A DNA stretch of 13,280 nucleotides. Source: JBPCIX01 sp051005875 (lineage in GTDB: Bacteria; Actinomycetota; CADDZG01; JAHWKV01). The number at the start of each line of letters is the position of its first letter. Position 1 is the stretch's first letter. Both the position numbers and the translations under genes were made by a program. This document shows, piece after piece, positions 11,713 to 13,280 of this stretch. Under the pieces are notes generated by a model. The model had not been told where the DNA came from, searched no databases, and saw only the letters and a program-made list of their open reading frames with translations. The stretch spans positions 1 to 13,280 of the forward strand of contig JBPCIX010000060.1 in NCBI GenBank assembly GCA_051005875.1. Direction: 5' to 3'.

Positions 11713-13280
11713 ATGGAAAAACTAAGAAAAATCATTCCTCTTTTGGTGGTGACGTTAACCCTTGCCATCAGCCCTGCTTGGACGCCGTCAAACGCTCAAA
11801 CCACAACGGAGGGGCAGAGCAGCGTCGCTACGGTGGAATCAGTGGCTGGGCCCTGGTGCGGTCAGGACCCAACGGACTACCGGGTCGGCTCTCTGGCAGC
11901 CGGACCACAAGGGCCCATTTATTTCGAGGTTGGGCCGCGTCAGGAAGGCCTCGTGGCTCAACTTGACGCGGCAAGCCGGAGGATCAAAGGTTTTTACCAG
12001 GCCGGCCGGCCCGCTTCGCTTGACCCAGGCGGAGTGGGTGTCGGCGGCGCTGGGGGCAGATTAGCTTCTGACGGGGCGGGAGGCCTGATTTATGCTGCTA
12101 ACGACCGGATAATTCATAGAGGGCTAAACATTGGGTTGAAGCCGGTTGCGGGTGAAGAAAGTAGCTCGGCCACCAATACTTCCGGCAACGGGGACGGCGG
12201 CCCTGCCCTCATGGCAAGGTTCAACAAGATACTGAGCGTCACCAGCGATGGAGCCGGCAACGTCTTTGTGGCGGACGAGGTGGATGCAAACACAAGTCAG
12301 TTCGTAATCAGAGCCATAAACCTCGGAAATAAGTCCGTCGTCTTCTATCCCGGGACTGCCGGTGAGCTCGAGGTCGCGCCAGGAGGTATCGCAACCGTCG
12401 CAGGGGGCCGAGGGGTCAAAAACGGCGAGAAAGTCGGTGGCAAAGAGGAAGAAGGTGGCGCGAAGGAGGAAATTCTTCTCGGGCGCCCTCCCAGCTTGGC
12501 GGCTTCAGCCGGTCTTCTTTACCTCGGAGCTCAATGGAACCAGGGGGCGCCGACGGGGCGCCGACGGGCACGATCAGCCATTAGAGTTGTTAACTTCGGG
12601 GGTGCGCCGGTGGGCGCCCACGGGAAAACTGTTGAACCAGCAGGGATTGAAATTATCGCCGGAGGGGGCCCCTCCGGCTACGGGGGAGACGGCGGACAAG
12701 CATCAAGGGCCCGACTTTCCAAAATCAGCGGCCTGTCTGTGGATGCTTTAGGGAACCTATACGTTGCTGACAGCGGTAATCATCGCGTCAGAAAGGTGAG
12801 CTCGACCGGTGTCTTGACGACCATTGCAGGCACCGGAAAAGCCGGGTTCAACGGGAACGATCGTCCTTCGCTATCCGCTCTTTTAAGTTCTCCGGAACAA
12901 GTGCAAGCTGTCGGGAATCTGGTCTACATTTCCGACAGCGAGAACGATCAGGTCAGGGTAGTGGATGCACAGGGGCAAATACGAGCCGTTTCAGGCAAGA
13001 GGCTCCTGGATCATCAGCGTTGCAATGTTGGAACACTCGGCGAAACAGGGCTTATCCCGCCCCCAAAGACGGTTCATCCTACGGCACTGGCTGTCGCCGG
13101 CAACGGTGACACCTTTTTTGCTCTTAGCGAAGCTGGCTCAGTAGCCCGCCTGAGCTCCAGAGGCAATCTCAGCCCGGCGATAGGAGATCCTAAGGCCTGC
13201 TCGGCCGCCGGGGGGTGCGAGATCTACCGCAGGCAGGACAGATCGGGTATCACAGCCCGGGTCGGCATTGTGTCTGACTT
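11713..13280 (+). CDS. Secreted NHL-repeat beta-propeller protein (3' end outside window)
   Basis: ATG 11713 opens a frame with no stop for 522 codons up to the window edge. Residues 1-28 are a signal peptide (EKLRK, hydrophobic core IIPLLVVTLTLAIS, SNA cleavage region). A Cys-containing N-terminal segment (AGPWCGQ, 45-51) precedes NHL-type blades. One is around residue 160 (GDGGPALMARF then DGAGNVFVADE). The clearest is around 325-375 (GDGGQASRARLSKISGL, LGNLYVADSGNHRVRKV, LTTIAGTG), and further degenerate units follow. NHL propellers are protein- or ligand-binding scaffolds, and in secreted bacterial proteins the ligand is usually unknown. A charged Lys/Glu/Gly-rich insert (about 237-255) interrupts the propeller. 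A partial copy lies at 10993-11244. The start is supported by the signal peptide; no strong ribosome binding site is visible. Confidence 0.8.
   Translation, partial: MEKLRKIIPLLVVTLTLAISPAWTPSNAQTTTEGQSSVATVESVAGPWCGQDPTDYRVGSLAAGPQGPIYFEVGPRQEGLVAQLDAASRRIKGFYQAGRPASLDPGGVGVGGAGGRLASDGAGGLIYAANDRIIHRGLNIGLKPVAGEESSSATNTSGNGDGGPALMARFNKILSVTSDGAGNVFVADEVDANTSQFVIRAINLGNKSVVFYPGTAGELEVAPGGIATVAGGRGVKNGEKVGGKEEEGGAKEEILLGRPPSLAASAGLLYLGAQWNQGAPTGRRRARSAIRVVNFGGAPVGAHGKTVEPAGIEIIAGGGPSGYGGDGGQASRARLSKISGLSVDALGNLYVADSGNHRVRKVSSTGVLTTIAGTGKAGFNGNDRPSLSALLSSPEQVQAVGNLVYISDSENDQVRVVDAQGQIRAVSGKRLLDHQRCNVGTLGETGLIPPPKTVHPTALAVAGNGDTFFALSEAGSVARLSSRGNLSPAIGDPKACSAAGGCEIYRRQDRSGITARVGIVSD

Noticed and set aside
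12543..12570. Tandem GGCGCCGACGG-type repeat
   Set aside because: It has two copies at an 11-nt period inside the NHL reading frame. It looks like local low complexity in coding DNA rather than a regulatory or mobile repeat.
12362..12751. Short frames inside the NHL gene (also 11673-11966 and 11762-12064)
   Set aside because: They lie within a stop-free 522-codon frame that carries a signal peptide and NHL motifs, so they are shadows.
1..13280. tRNA, rRNA, CRISPR array or intact insertion sequence
   Set aside because: I looked for cloverleaf-like segments, regularly spaced repeats and transposase motifs and found none that hold up by eye.

Overview
The window looks like accessory DNA from a GC-rich bacterium. 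I lean towards a soil or environmental Actinomycetota: GTG/TTG starts are frequent, ribosome binding sites are AGGAGG-like, there is a YD-repeat (Rhs) remnant, and there are secreted NHL and beta-helix proteins. No rRNA, tRNA, CRISPR array or intact transposase was seen, so the taxonomic call is weak.

Left part (1-1706): the 3' end of an unknown gene, then a compact three-gene cluster (helical protein, DUF559-type PD-(D/E)XK endonuclease, small two-helix membrane protein). The first two overlap by 11 nt. The cluster ends abruptly against a 27-codon remnant of an FMN-dependent alpha-hydroxy-acid oxidase on the minus strand.

Middle left (1814-5136): a minus-strand DUF1353 protein with membrane helices, a long region without a clear gene (2780-3602), and a membrane-anchored NERD nuclease-domain protein whose 5' end looks frameshifted. 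Two gene fragments then meet tail to tail: the C-terminus of a predicted ATPase/winged-helix protein (minus) and the C-terminal half of a DapF-like epimerase without its catalytic cysteine (plus).

Middle (5188-8500): a predicted DNA modification/defence pair. A 675-residue GHKL (MORC/MutL-like) ATPase carries a C-terminal PD-(D/E)XK nuclease domain. It is convergent with, and overlaps by 40 nt, a complete C5-cytosine DNA methyltransferase. The pair is flanked by the DapF remnant on one side and an Rhs remnant on the other, as expected of an inserted module.

Right part (8895-13280): a NarL/LuxR-type response regulator diverges from a secreted parallel beta-helix protein. Further right are a truncated copy of an NHL-protein gene, a frameshifted copy of the response regulator, and an intact (window-truncated) secreted NHL-repeat protein. 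This is best read as a tandem duplication of a [regulator - divergent exported protein] unit. Inverted heptamers in 7-2-7 spacing, resembling NarL sites, lie in both divergent promoter regions. One directly abuts the -35 element of the beta-helix gene. The regulator therefore probably controls both exported proteins.
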